Positions 1-7,733 of a stretch of DNA of 38,468 nt are shown here, one piece after another (position 1 is the first letter of the stretch; the number at the start of each line of letters is the position of its first letter). Both the position numbers and the translations under genes were made by a program. This stretch comes from JAWLBW01 sp041687475 (lineage in GTDB: Bacteria; J088; JAWLBW01), in NCBI GenBank assembly GCA_041687475.1, contig JAWLBW010000006.1, positions 1 through 38,468 on the forward strand, in the 5' to 3' direction. A model generated the notes under the pieces. That model did not search any database and was not told the DNA's origin. It was given only the letters and a program-made list of their open reading frames with translations.

Positions 1-219
1 GTCATCGACGAAGAATCGCTGGGCGCGGTTATGTATTTTCTGCAGCTGGTTACCGTGTACGGCGGCGCGCTGTACGGCGTGAACCCGTTCGATCAGCCCG
101 GTGTCGAAGCAGGAAAGCGACTTACCTACGGCTACTTCGGGCGAAGCGGGTTCGAGGCCGAGGGCGAGGCCCTTCGTGCCTACGAAAAGCGACCTCGAAA
201 AATGATTCGGTTCGACTGA
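1..219 (+). CDS. pgi: Glucose-6-phosphate isomerase, C-terminal part (5' end outside window)
   Basis: The frame is open from base 1 and ends at TGA 217-219, giving the last 72 residues. The segment NPFDQPGVEAGK is the conserved C-terminal signature of glucose-6-phosphate isomerase, with the Lys that sits near the active site, followed by a short family-typical tail. The enzyme interconverts glucose-6-phosphate and fructose-6-phosphate in the cytoplasm. Only the last part of the gene is present, so completeness cannot be judged. About 150 bases separate it from the next gene, which has its own candidate promoter, so it is probably not co-transcribed with the PspA cluster. Confidence 0.9.
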   Translation, partial: VIDEESLGAVMYFLQLVTVYGGALYGVNPFDQPGVEAGKRLTYGYFGRSGFEAEGEALRAYEKRPRKMIRFD

Positions 220-281
220 GTCGGGCTCACCGACCCGCCGCGCTTCCCGGCAGAAAGCGGTGGGCTTCTCTCACAGGCGCC

Positions 282-310
282 TTGCAAAGCCGAGCGCTGC
301 CTGCTTTACT
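282..310 (+). promoter_or_regulatory. Candidate sigma-70 promoter of the pspA-yqiJ-yqiK cluster
   Basis: TTGCAA (282-287), a 17-base spacer and TTTACT (305-310) preceded by TGC make a plausible -35 / extended -10 pair. A start near 317 would give a leader of about 57 bases. A hairpin (AGAGCAA 312-318 / TTGCTCT 326-332) would lie at the very start of the transcript. I found no -24/-12 sigma-54 element here, unlike the classic enterobacterial pspA promoter. Confidence 0.4.
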
Positions 311-373
311 TAGAGCAACCAGGCTTTGCTCTTCTCGGAACGGGCAGGCCGACTCTTTTCCGAGGGCTGAACG

Positions 374-1045
374 ATGAAAGAAACTATCGCTGCGCGGGTC
401 GCCCGCATTGTTGCGGGAAGCGCCAACGCCATCGTCGACAGTGTCGAGAACGCCGCTCCCGAAATCGTCATGGAGCAGGCCATTCGTGAGGTCGACGGTG
501 TCATTGACGACGTACGTGCCGAACTCGGCCGCCAGGTTGCGCAGAAACACCTTGCCGGCAAGAGGCTCGAGAGCGAAAGGGCCAGACACGGCGAGCTTAC
601 CGCGCAGCTCGAGGTAGCCGTCAAGGAAGGGCGCGACGACCTGGCCGAGGCGGCTATTGCCCATCAGCTCGACATCGAGGCCCAGCTGCCTGTGCTCGAA
701 GCCACGCTGGCCGAGACCGAAGCCCGCGAGGGTGAGCTCGAGGCCTGGGTAACGGCATTGCTCGGCAAGCGGCGTCAGATGCAGGATGAGCTGGCCGACT
801 TCCGCAAGGCGCGCGAAATGGCCGCTTCTCCCGTTGCCGCGGGTACACCTGCCGCGGGTGGGGTCGATCACCGCGTCGATAAGGCCCAGTCGGCCTTCGA
901 TCGCGTCATGGAGCGCAGCGCCGGTGTCGTCGGCAGCCGCGCCGATGCGCAGACGGCCGCCCAGCTGGCCGAGCTTGAAGACATTACCCGCAAGAACCGC
1001 ATTCAGGAGCGGTTGGCCGATATCAAATCGCGCGTGCGCAAATAG
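374..1045 (+). CDS. PspA/IM30 family membrane-stress protein
   Basis: The 223-residue product is almost entirely charged, heptad-like helix, with the family's typical length (about 220-230). An amphipathic N-terminal helix (residues 1-25) is followed by the segment with EQAIREVD, characteristic of PspA/IM30. Proteins of this family form ESCRT-III-like oligomers on the inner face of the cytoplasmic membrane and protect it against leakage. There is no signal peptide. The start ATG at 374 has GAGGGC seven bases upstream. The stop lies 3 bases before the YqiJ-like gene, so the two are co-translated, and a flotillin gene follows. This arrangement of a PspA homologue with an NfeD-like protein and a flotillin implies a membrane-domain or envelope-stress role (inference from family and context). 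Confidence 0.88.
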   Translation: MKETIAARVARIVAGSANAIVDSVENAAPEIVMEQAIREVDGVIDDVRAELGRQVAQKHLAGKRLESERARHGELTAQLEVAVKEGRDDLAEAAIAHQLDIEAQLPVLEATLAETEAREGELEAWVTALLGKRRQMQDELADFRKAREMAASPVAAGTPAAGGVDHRVDKAQSAFDRVMERSAGVVGSRADAQTAAQLAELEDITRKNRIQERLADIKSRVRK

Positions 1046-1048
1046 CCC

Positions 1049-1726
1049 ATGCTCGACTTCCTTCTGGCCGATGCGAATGTTCCCTTCGCGGTGGCCCTGG
1101 TGCTCATGCTGTTCATCGGGCTGCTCGAAGGCACGGCTTCGCTGTTCGGCGCCGGCTTTTCCCACGTGCTCGATTCGTTGGTACCCGACGTCGATATCGG
1201 CGTCGATGTCGACGTTGCACCCGACGGGCTGGGTAGCCAGTCGGCGCTTTCGAAATTGCTGGGCTGGCTGCGGGTGGGCAAGGTACCGGTGCTGATTCTG
1301 CTCGTGGTGTTTCTGACCACTTTCGGACTCATCGGCTACATCGGCCAGTATCTCATTCGGGGTGTCGCCGGCTTTTATCTGCCCGCCACGCTGGCCTCGG
1401 TGGGGGCGCTGGCCGCCTCCATACCGGTGCTGCGGCTCTCGACGTCGGTGCTCGAGCGCATTCTTCCACGCGATGAAACCTCGGCCGTTTCTCACGACAC
1501 CTTTATCGGTCGAACCGCCGTCATTACGTTGGGCACGGCTCGACGGGGCACGCCGGCCCAGGCCCGGTTGCGCGATCGGCACGGCCAGACGCACTACGTG
1601 ATGGTCGAGCCCGACAGCGACGAAGACTTTCCGACCGGAACGGTTGTTCTGCTCGTGAAGCGCGATTCGGCGATTTTCCAGGCAATACGAAATACGAAGT
1701 CCGTGCTCGACGCCGAGCACCGGTAG
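1049..1726 (+). CDS. YqiJ-like (DUF1449) membrane protein with OB-fold domain, flotillin partner
   Basis: The 225-residue protein has three hydrophobic segments (about residues 11-33, 75-97 and 100-122), then a soluble C-terminal domain (about 140-215) rich in short beta strands. It resembles the OB-fold of NfeD/YqiJ proteins, which are encoded next to flotillins. The N-terminus resembles E. coli YqiJ in the pattern of a polar start, a membrane helix containing LIGLLE-type residues and a second amphipathic segment. The gene begins 3 bases after the PspA stop and ends 39 bases before the flotillin start, so it is the middle gene of a three-gene operon. Its likely role is to assemble with the flotillin in membrane microdomains. 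The family call is from recognition of the pattern and the neighbour, not from an alignment. Confidence 0.78.
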   Translation: MLDFLLADANVPFAVALVLMLFIGLLEGTASLFGAGFSHVLDSLVPDVDIGVDVDVAPDGLGSQSALSKLLGWLRVGKVPVLILLVVFLTTFGLIGYIGQYLIRGVAGFYLPATLASVGALAASIPVLRLSTSVLERILPRDETSAVSHDTFIGRTAVITLGTARRGTPAQARLRDRHGQTHYVMVEPDSDEDFPTGTVVLLVKRDSAIFQAIRNTKSVLDAEHR

Positions 1727-1765
1727 GCCGGCGAGCCTGTCTACCCTATCTTTGACGAGGAACTC

Positions 1766-3544
1766 ATGTTCGACACTCTGGTCACCATCGGCCTGCTGGC
1801 AGGCGTATTGCTCGCGAGTCTTGTTGCAATCGGTCTCGTTCTGTCACGGCTTTACCACCGGGCTTCGAAGGAAATTTCCTTCGTGCGAACCGGCTTCGGC
1901 GGGCAGAAGGTCGTCATGAACGGCGGCGCGCTGGTCTTTCCGGTGCTTCACGAAATCATTCCCGTCAACATGAACACGCTTCGTCTCGAAGTCAGGCGGG
2001 CCAACGAGGCCGCGCTCATTACCCGCGACCGCATGCGGGTCGATGTGCAGGCCGAGTTCTACGTAAGGGTCAAGCCGACGCTCGAAGCCATTGCCGATGC
2101 GGCCCAGACGCTCGGCCGGCGAACCATCGATCCGAAGGCGCTCAAGGAGCTGGTCGAAGGTAAGTTTGTCGATTCGCTGCGCGCCGTCGCTGCCGAAATG
2201 ACGATGGAAGATCTGCACGAAAACCGTGTAAACTTCGTGCAGAAAGTACAGGTCGCCGTCACCGAAGATCTGTTGAAGAACGGTCTCGAGTTGGAGACGG
2301 TTTCGCTCACTTCGCTCGACCAGACCGACCAGAGCTTTTTCAATCCGCAGAACGCCTTCGACGCCCAGGGCCTGACCAAGCTCACCGAAGAAATTCAGGC
2401 GCGCCGCAAGCAGCGTAACGACATCGAGCAGGATACCGAAGTCGCCGTTCGCCAGAAAAATCTCGAAGCCGAACGGCTGAAGCTGAACCTGGCCCGCGAA
2501 GAAGAGTACGCGCGTCTCATGCAGCAGCGCGAAGTGGCCGTGCGCCGTGCCGACGAAAACGCATCGATCGCGTTGGAAGAAGCCGAGAAGGAAAGGGTTT
2601 CGCAGGAGGCGCGTATCGGAGCCCGACAGCGCGTCGACCAGGCCCAGATCGAAGCCGAACGGGCGGTCGAAGAACAGCGCATCGAGAAAGAGCGCCTGTT
2701 GCGCGAACGTGAGATTCAGAAGGCGCGCAGTCTCGAAACCGCCGAAATCGAGCGCAAGAAAACCGTCGAGCTGGCCGAGCAGGTGCGCGCCATTGCCGTC
2801 GCGGCCAAGTCGCAGGAGCAGTCGACCGCCGAAGCCGACGCCAACCGTGCTCTTTCGCTGGCCGTCAAGACCGAGGAAGAAGTCGTTACCGTTCGCGAAC
2901 GCGAGAAGGCCGAGCGCCTCAAGGTCATCGATCTCGTCGAAGCCGCCAAGGTGGCCGAACGAGAGGCCATCGGCCTGAAGGTGGCCGCCGATGCGCAGAA
3001 GGCGGCGGCGCTCGACCGGGCCGAAGCCATTCGTATCGAGGCACAGGCCGCCGCCGACAAGGTGCGTCTCGAGGCCGAAGCCGCCGAGCGCAAATATGCC
3101 GTCGACGCCTCGGGTCGTCGCCAGCTCAATGAAGCCGACAACCTGCTGTCGAGCGAGCAGATTGCCATGCGCATTCGCCTCTCGCTCATTGAACGGCTCG
3201 ACGAAATCATTCGTGAAAGCGTCAAACCCCTTGAGCGCATCGAGGGCATTCGTATCGTACAGGTCGAGGGGCTCAACGGTGGGGCGTCTGCGGCGGCGGG
3301 CGCCGGCGCGGGCGAGGCCGGGTCGGGAAACCTTGCCGATCAGGTCGTCAACAGCGCCCTGCGTTATCGCAGCCAGGCGCCGCTGCTCGATTCGCTGCTG
3401 CGTGAAATCGGGGTCGACGCGGGCAGTCTCAACGGCATGACCGAAGGGTTTCGGGCTGCGCCCATCGTGACGGCTCCTGCCGGTGACAACCTGCAAGCGT
3501 CTGCAGGCGACAAGGGCGACGATACCGCCGAAGTCGAAATCTGA
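1766..3544 (+). CDS. YqiK-type flotillin family protein (SPFH domain)
   Basis: The 592-residue protein has one N-terminal membrane helix (residues 4-30), an SPFH/band-7 domain (about 31-200, with FVRTGFGGQKVV and the VNMNTLRLEV strand), a very long Glu/Ala-rich coiled coil (about 205-470, many EAE and AERE repeats) and a C-terminal flotillin region ending in a Gly/Ala-rich stretch. This domain order and length match bacterial YqiK flotillins. These oligomerise at the cytoplasmic membrane and organise lipid domains. The ATG at 1766 follows GAGGAA with close spacing. It is the last gene of the PspA-YqiJ-flotillin operon; a GC-rich hairpin without a T-run follows at 3554-3583. Confidence 0.9.
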   Translation: MFDTLVTIGLLAGVLLASLVAIGLVLSRLYHRASKEISFVRTGFGGQKVVMNGGALVFPVLHEIIPVNMNTLRLEVRRANEAALITRDRMRVDVQAEFYVRVKPTLEAIADAAQTLGRRTIDPKALKELVEGKFVDSLRAVAAEMTMEDLHENRVNFVQKVQVAVTEDLLKNGLELETVSLTSLDQTDQSFFNPQNAFDAQGLTKLTEEIQARRKQRNDIEQDTEVAVRQKNLEAERLKLNLAREEEYARLMQQREVAVRRADENASIALEEAEKERVSQEARIGARQRVDQAQIEAERAVEEQRIEKERLLREREIQKARSLETAEIERKKTVELAEQVRAIAVAAKSQEQSTAEADANRALSLAVKTEEEVVTVREREKAERLKVIDLVEAAKVAEREAIGLKVAADAQKAAALDRAEAIRIEAQAAADKVRLEAEAAERKYAVDASGRRQLNEADNLLSSEQIAMRIRLSLIERLDEIIRESVKPLERIEGIRIVQVEGLNGGASAAAGAGAGEAGSGNLADQVVNSALRYRSQAPLLDSLLREIGVDAGSLNGMTEGFRAAPIVTAPAGDNLQASAGDKGDDTAEVEI

Positions 3545-3553
3545 CCCGGAGTG

Positions 3554-3583
3554 TGCCCCGCCTCGGTTATCGGGTGCGGGGCA
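3554..3583 (+). terminator. GC-rich hairpin after the flotillin gene, possible terminator
   Basis: TGCCCCGC (3554-3561) pairs with GCGGGGCA (3576-3583) across a 14-base loop, ten bases after the flotillin stop. There is no T-run, so it may be a processing or pausing hairpin rather than a full intrinsic terminator. Confidence 0.4.
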
Positions 3584-3758
3584 GGTTCACAGCGTTCAAC
3601 ACGTCATCGGCCGGCCAGGGCTTCGTCTGGCCACCGACAAACAACTCCGGTTCCGCGTCCCGGTTCTGCCTTCCGGTTTTTTGCAGATCCCAATCGCAGA
3701 TCGCAAAGCCGGAAAGAAGTCCTTTCCTTTCCGCGCTCCCCGTTTCCGAGTTCCGCGT

Positions 3759-3800
3759 TCCGCGTTTGAGTGGTTCCGCGTTCGAGTGGTTCCGCGTTTC
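3759..3800. repeat. 16-bp tandem repeat, 2.6 copies, in a convergent intergenic gap
   Basis: The unit TTCCGCGTTYGAGTGG occurs at 3759-3774 and 3775-3790 (one C/T difference) and partly at 3791-3800; further GTTCCGCG and TTTCCG pieces precede it from about 3740. It lies between the converging flotillin and acyltransferase genes and ends eight bases before the acyltransferase stop. Confidence 0.85.
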
Positions 3801-3807
3801 CTGCGCG

Positions 3808-5166
3808 TTACCCGAAGAACACGCTCCTGCGTTTCTTCAGCTGCTCGTATATCTGTTCTTGAATCTGCTGCCGCACTTCGTGGGTAATGCGGTTGATGAG
3901 CAGTTCGTCGTCGAGAGCGGCCTTGCCGTACTGGCGCAGATCAATCGGACGTCCGAACTGAATGAACCATTTGGTGGGGAAGGGAATGAGCCCCAACGGC
4001 CCCAGCAGGGGGAAGGTAGGCGTGAGCGGGAACACCGGTATCTTGAGCGGACGCGCCAGGAAGTCGGCGCGCGCCACGATCGGATGAATCTCTTCGGCGC
4101 CGACCACGGAAACAGGTATGATCGGGGCGCCGGTGCGCAGGCACAGTTTCACGAAGCCTCCGCGTCCGAAGCGCTGCAGCTGATAGCGGTAGCGATAAAG
4201 TTTGGCGATTCCCTTCACGCCTTCGGGAAACACCACCACGGCTTCGTCCTTCTGAAGAAGACGTTGGGCATTTTCCTGCGAAGCGCGAACGCCGCCGATA
4301 CGCGCCATGAGCGCGCCCAGAAAGGGCTGGTGGTAAACAAAGTCTTCGACCAGGGGGCGCACGTCGCGATGAGCCGGGTGTTCCTTACGAATGGCGTATT
4401 TGATCATGCCGCCGTCCCACGGCAGCATGCCTGAGTGATTCGAAACCAGCAGAGCGCGTCCGTCGGCCGGTACGTTTTCAATTCCGCTGGTTTCGACCCG
4501 CCACCACTTCGAATACATGAAGTCGAAGAGGGGGTCGACCAGTTCCTCGAATTTGGGGTCGAGCCCGAAGTCGTCGACGCTGGTCGAGCGTCCGTACATG
4601 CGGAAGTACTGCCAGGCCTTTTCCAGGCGCGCCGCAAGACTACGCTCGAGCTGCGGCAGATCGGCGCGATCGAGCTGAGCCAGCAGATCGTCGATGCGGC
4701 GCATCTGCTCGGCGCTCAATTCCTTGGGGCGGTTCGTCTGCAGGCGCTGCGCAAGCTCGCCGGCCATGCGGTCGAAGCCCGGCGCCCGGGCCGGCGCCTG
4801 TTGCGCATGAGCGGTTGACCCTTCGAGGGTTTCTTTTGCAGAAGTTTCTTCTACGCGTGTTTTGGTAGGCCGTGTCTTGGGGGCCTTGACCGGGGCCGGC
4901 TTCGGGGCAGTTGCCGCCTTCCGGCTCGCGGTTTGCGAAGTGGCGGCCTTGGCGCGTGCCGCCGGTTTGCGCGGCTCTTCGGATACCTGTTCATCGGCGC
5001 CGGTCGGTCTGTCGAACGCACTGTCGGACCTGGAATGCGCGCTACCCTTCCTGGAACGCGAAACCGGCGACGGCGATGACTCGATGCTGAGCAATCGGAC
5101 GCCGGACTTGGGCGCGGCAAACGGATCGAGACCCAAAGCTTTTTTGGCAGCGCTCTTTTTGGCCAT
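3808..5166 (-). CDS. PlsC-like lysophospholipid acyltransferase with long basic N-terminal tail
   Basis: The 452-residue protein has two parts. Residues 1-130 are low-complexity, rich in Ala, Lys, Arg, Pro and Ser, and probably disordered. Residues about 190-445 are a glycerol-phosphate acyltransferase domain: NHSGMLPWDG near 242 is the acyl-acceptor block (His243, with the Asp six residues later rather than the usual four), followed by FPEGVKG as the second block and a Pro-rich IIPVSVVG block. Such enzymes transfer acyl groups to lysophospholipids or glycerol at the cytoplasmic membrane. The wider H-D spacing is seen in the TMEM68/MGAT-like branch, so the acceptor lipid is uncertain. The gene converges on the flotillin operon. 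ATG 5166 has no Shine-Dalgarno, but a -10-like hexamer ends seven bases upstream. Confidence 0.8.
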   Translation of the reverse strand: MAKKSAAKKALGLDPFAAPKSGVRLLSIESSPSPVSRSRKGSAHSRSDSAFDRPTGADEQVSEEPRKPAARAKAATSQTASRKAATAPKPAPVKAPKTRPTKTRVEETSAKETLEGSTAHAQQAPARAPGFDRMAGELAQRLQTNRPKELSAEQMRRIDDLLAQLDRADLPQLERSLAARLEKAWQYFRMYGRSTSVDDFGLDPKFEELVDPLFDFMYSKWWRVETSGIENVPADGRALLVSNHSGMLPWDGGMIKYAIRKEHPAHRDVRPLVEDFVYHQPFLGALMARIGGVRASQENAQRLLQKDEAVVVFPEGVKGIAKLYRYRYQLQRFGRGGFVKLCLRTGAPIIPVSVVGAEEIHPIVARADFLARPLKIPVFPLTPTFPLLGPLGLIPFPTKWFIQFGRPIDLRQYGKAALDDELLINRITHEVRQQIQEQIYEQLKKRRSVFFG

Positions 5167-5173
5167 AGCCTAC

Positions 5174-5202
5174 ATGCTATCAAAGCCACCCGAACCAGCC
5201 AA
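5174..5202 (-). promoter_or_regulatory. Candidate promoter of the acyltransferase gene, leaderless type
   Basis: On the minus strand TTGGCT (5202-5197), 17 bases, then TAGCAT (5179-5174) preceded by TGA. Only seven bases separate the -10 from ATG 5166, so transcription would begin at or next to the start codon. Confidence 0.5.
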
Positions 5203-5288
5203 GAAAATCGACCACCTTCATGCAGGGCGAAAGAAGTGGAGTCGGCTCCATTCCGGCGGGTCCGGCGCCTCTTTCTATCCCGATGCCG

Positions 5289-5317
5289 TTCCCTTCTGCC
5301 GAAACTGGTAGGATAAT
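5289..5317 (+). promoter_or_regulatory. Candidate promoter of the 719-aa orphan gene
   Basis: TGG-TAGGAT (5306-5314) is an extended -10 form; alternatively TTCCCT (5289-5294), 17 bases and GATAAT (5312-5317). Either would start transcription about 40-50 bases before the coding region. Confidence 0.4.
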
Positions 5318-5362
5318 GACCTCAGATGACGCCGGCAAATCACGTTTGCGGTTTTCCGGCCA

Positions 5363-7522
5363 ATGGCAGGCACCATGTTTGTTCTTCCGCTCTCTTTGCA
5401 GGTAAGCCCCGGTCTCGTTCACGTTCGTGTTCTCATCTGCCGGAAGGAATGGTCGCCCGGAGAAATCGACGGGCGCCGATTTCGTCTTCGCAGCGGCGAA
5501 GCCGAATTTCCGGCGCTTCCCTTGCGTCTTCCGGTCGAGCCGTTTATTCCGGTAACCGTGCGTCTTGAGTTCAAAGCCGCCTCGCTCGGCAACCCGCTGC
5601 AGCTTCTTTACTCGAGGGGAATGCTCAGTCGTGCCGAAGCCATAGATCTGCGCCGTGAGCCCCTGTTTGAAGAGCGGGAGATCGAGATACTCGAGGGCGA
5701 GTGTCGCAGTGCATGGCTGGCCCGGGCTCTTGAGCTCGAAGCCGGCTTTCGCCCCAACCGCCTGCGCAGCGGCGCCTCGAATCTCAATGAGGCGCTGGGG
5801 CTGCTCGAACGCTACCTGTATGCCGTGCCTGCCGATGATGCGGCGTTGACCGCGCTCGAACGGGTGCGCTTGAAGAAGGAACTGCTCCGTTTTCTGACGC
5901 GGGGCGACTGGGCCGGCGTTGTGCGGGTGAACGCAGAGATTGGCGCCTTGCAGGCCGATTGGAAGGGGCCCGATCCCGATGCCGAATCGCCGTGGGAGCT
6001 TGCGATGGAGGCGCTTCGGGGGGCGCAGCTCGAAGTGGCGTGCGAACGTCTTGCGCTGGCCTTCGAGCGGGGCGACCGTCGCAGTGCGGCGGCCCTTCTG
6101 CTGGCACGCCTTCATGCCGCCTGGAATCGGGCGCCCTCGGTGGCGGCCGAGTGGTTTGCGCGGTATTTCGAATCCGATGGGCGCGATGAAGACGTGGCGC
6201 ACGAAGCCATGACAATCATCGACCGACTGGGGGCCGAAGGCGTTCCATTCCGCGGCCGCATGCTCGAAACCCTCGCCGAATGGCTGGTCGGCAACCCGGA
6301 AGACCGCGAGCTGGCCGAGTTGGTTTACAGCCTGGCCGAAAAGCAGGCCGACGCCGGACTTGACGTGGCCGAAGACTTCGCGCTTCTGTGGATCTGCTAC
6401 GAAAAGGCTTTCGAGCAGCAGGTTGCGGTCGACCGGCATGCCGAGCGATTCGTACTCACGCGGCTCGAAGAGCTTTATCGCCGCCTCGGCAATCATGCAG
6501 ACTGGGTGCGGGTGCTGCGGGCGCTGGCCGACCTCGAGCCGGCCAATGCAGCTCACCGTGAGCGCCTGGCCAACGTGCTTACATCCATCGGCCGGCATGA
6601 AGAAGCCCTGTGCGCGCGTATGGCCCTCTGGCTTGCCGAACCGGCCAACCCGGCCCGCACGCAGACGTTGCTCGATGCAGCCGTGCTTGCCGGCGCCGAG
6701 TCGCTGGCTGCGCGCCTCAGGTGCTACCTTGAATCGATGAACGGGGCCGCCTGCCATAAGGATGCTTGGCAGCCCGCGATCGCGACCGCCCGTGCCCTTC
6801 TTCACCCCGATATTCGACCGCTGGCCGCGCTGCTGCTTGCATGGGGCACGCCCGGAGAAGAGTCCTGCGGAAACGGTGCTGCAGGTTCAACGACCGACCA
6901 GGCGCTTGCGCACGCGCCGCTGACCCTGGCCGAAGAGGCCGATGCCCTTGAAAATGGATTGGCCCGCCTGCTTGAGCCCCTGACGCCCGAGCAGGTTCGC
7001 GAGCTGGAAGCCGCGGCCCGCGCCTATACCCTCACGCCGTGGATGGAAGCGGCCCTCGTCATTCGAGATGCCGACTCTGCCCTGGCGACGCCGCCGGTCA
7101 GAACAGCCGCGTTGTTGAGCCTCGACCGCATGAGGTTGTTCCGCCTGCGAAGCTGGACGAAGACGGTGTCTTTGCTCACCGAGGTGCCGGGCCCCTCGCC
7201 TGCGCCGTCCGACACGCTTGCCGCCGGACTGCCGGGTGACGTGACCGACCTTGCGAACTACCGGTTGCGCGAACTCGCCAAATTCTTTCTCAGCCGCGCA
7301 TGGGATGCCGGTGGCCCGGCGGCACCGGTTCCCGAAGGCACCGTACCCGAGTTGATCGAAGCGGTGTACTGCCGCGGTTTTCCGGGGTGGAGCCTGCGTA
7401 CCTGGCTCGAAGACGTGCAGGGAAAGACCGGCGTTTCGAGAAACGAATGGTTGACCGCCTTGGTCGAGGTACTCCAGTTTCTGAGACTCGAGCCACTGCA
7501 GGCACCCGAAGCCGTTTTGTGA
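5363..7522 (+). CDS. Unknown 719-aa helical-repeat (TPR-like) protein
   Basis: I do not recognise this protein. The first about 80 residues are beta-rich with aromatic and Arg/Glu residues; the rest (about 110-715) is almost all helix, with alternating Ala/Leu/Glu-rich pairs such as LEELYRRLGNHADWVRVLRALADLEP, cited here by its region near residues 370-395. That pattern looks like TPR or alpha-solenoid repeats. There is no signal peptide or membrane helix, so it is probably cytoplasmic. Codon use matches its neighbours. The first ATG is 5363, but ATG 5375 has GGCAGG just upstream and gives a 715-residue product; I cannot choose firmly. It stands alone between divergent and downstream genes. 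A scaffold or interaction role is only an inference from the repeats. Confidence 0.75.
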   Translation: MAGTMFVLPLSLQVSPGLVHVRVLICRKEWSPGEIDGRRFRLRSGEAEFPALPLRLPVEPFIPVTVRLEFKAASLGNPLQLLYSRGMLSRAEAIDLRREPLFEEREIEILEGECRSAWLARALELEAGFRPNRLRSGASNLNEALGLLERYLYAVPADDAALTALERVRLKKELLRFLTRGDWAGVVRVNAEIGALQADWKGPDPDAESPWELAMEALRGAQLEVACERLALAFERGDRRSAAALLLARLHAAWNRAPSVAAEWFARYFESDGRDEDVAHEAMTIIDRLGAEGVPFRGRMLETLAEWLVGNPEDRELAELVYSLAEKQADAGLDVAEDFALLWICYEKAFEQQVAVDRHAERFVLTRLEELYRRLGNHADWVRVLRALADLEPANAAHRERLANVLTSIGRHEEALCARMALWLAEPANPARTQTLLDAAVLAGAESLAARLRCYLESMNGAACHKDAWQPAIATARALLHPDIRPLAALLLAWGTPGEESCGNGAAGSTTDQALAHAPLTLAEEADALENGLARLLEPLTPEQVRELEAAARAYTLTPWMEAALVIRDADSALATPPVRTAALLSLDRMRLFRLRSWTKTVSLLTEVPGPSPAPSDTLAAGLPGDVTDLANYRLRELAKFFLSRAWDAGGPAAPVPEGTVPELIEAVYCRGFPGWSLRTWLEDVQGKTGVSRNEWLTALVEVLQFLRLEPLQAPEAVL

Positions 7523-7550
7523 ATTGCGTGCATCCCGAATATGCCCTGGC

Positions 7551-7709
7551 GATCGCCCACCGCCACGGCCGGAATCGATCGAAACCCGCTTGGGCAAAGA
7601 GAGTGCGATTCGTGATCCTGGCAATGTTTATCGCTTTGAGATCGAACGCCGAGATGACTCGATACAGCTGGATGATCGAGGGCTAAGGTCTTGATTTGAC
7701 TAAGTGATC
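7551..7709. promoter_or_regulatory. Cluster of six GATC sites upstream of the Dam-type methylase
   Basis: GATC occurs at 7551, 7577, 7614, 7640, 7674 and 7706, with spacings of 26, 37, 26, 34 and 32 bases. That is six in 159 bases, against five in the 843-base methylase gene itself. The last lies inside the candidate promoter spacer. If the enzyme methylates GATC, these sites could make its expression methylation-sensitive (inference). Confidence 0.55.
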
Positions 7710-7722
7710 GTTGTGTGACAAT
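7696..7722 (+). promoter_or_regulatory. Candidate promoter of the methylase gene
   Basis: TTGACT (7696-7701), a 15-base spacer and GACAAT (7717-7722) preceded by TGT. The spacer is short, so the pair is imperfect. The start codon is only 11 bases past the -10, giving a very short leader, and no Shine-Dalgarno is visible. Confidence 0.35.
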
Positions 7723-7733
7723 ATGGTCGCCAT

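Noticed and set aside
227..1720. 497-codon open frame antisense to pspA and yqiJ
   Set aside because: It mirrors genes with clear family motifs; long antisense frames arise from the GC-rich codon use. No Shine-Dalgarno and no recognisable motif. The same applies to other antisense frames over the flotillin, the 719-aa gene, the phosphoesterase gene and the regulator gene.
7485..7702. Open frame after the 719-aa gene, ending in residues that look protein-like (a run with VYRFEIERRDDSIQLDD)
   Set aside because: There is no ATG or GTG start and no Shine-Dalgarno, only a TTG, and the frame overlaps the 719-aa gene end. It could be a gene remnant, but this cannot be supported.
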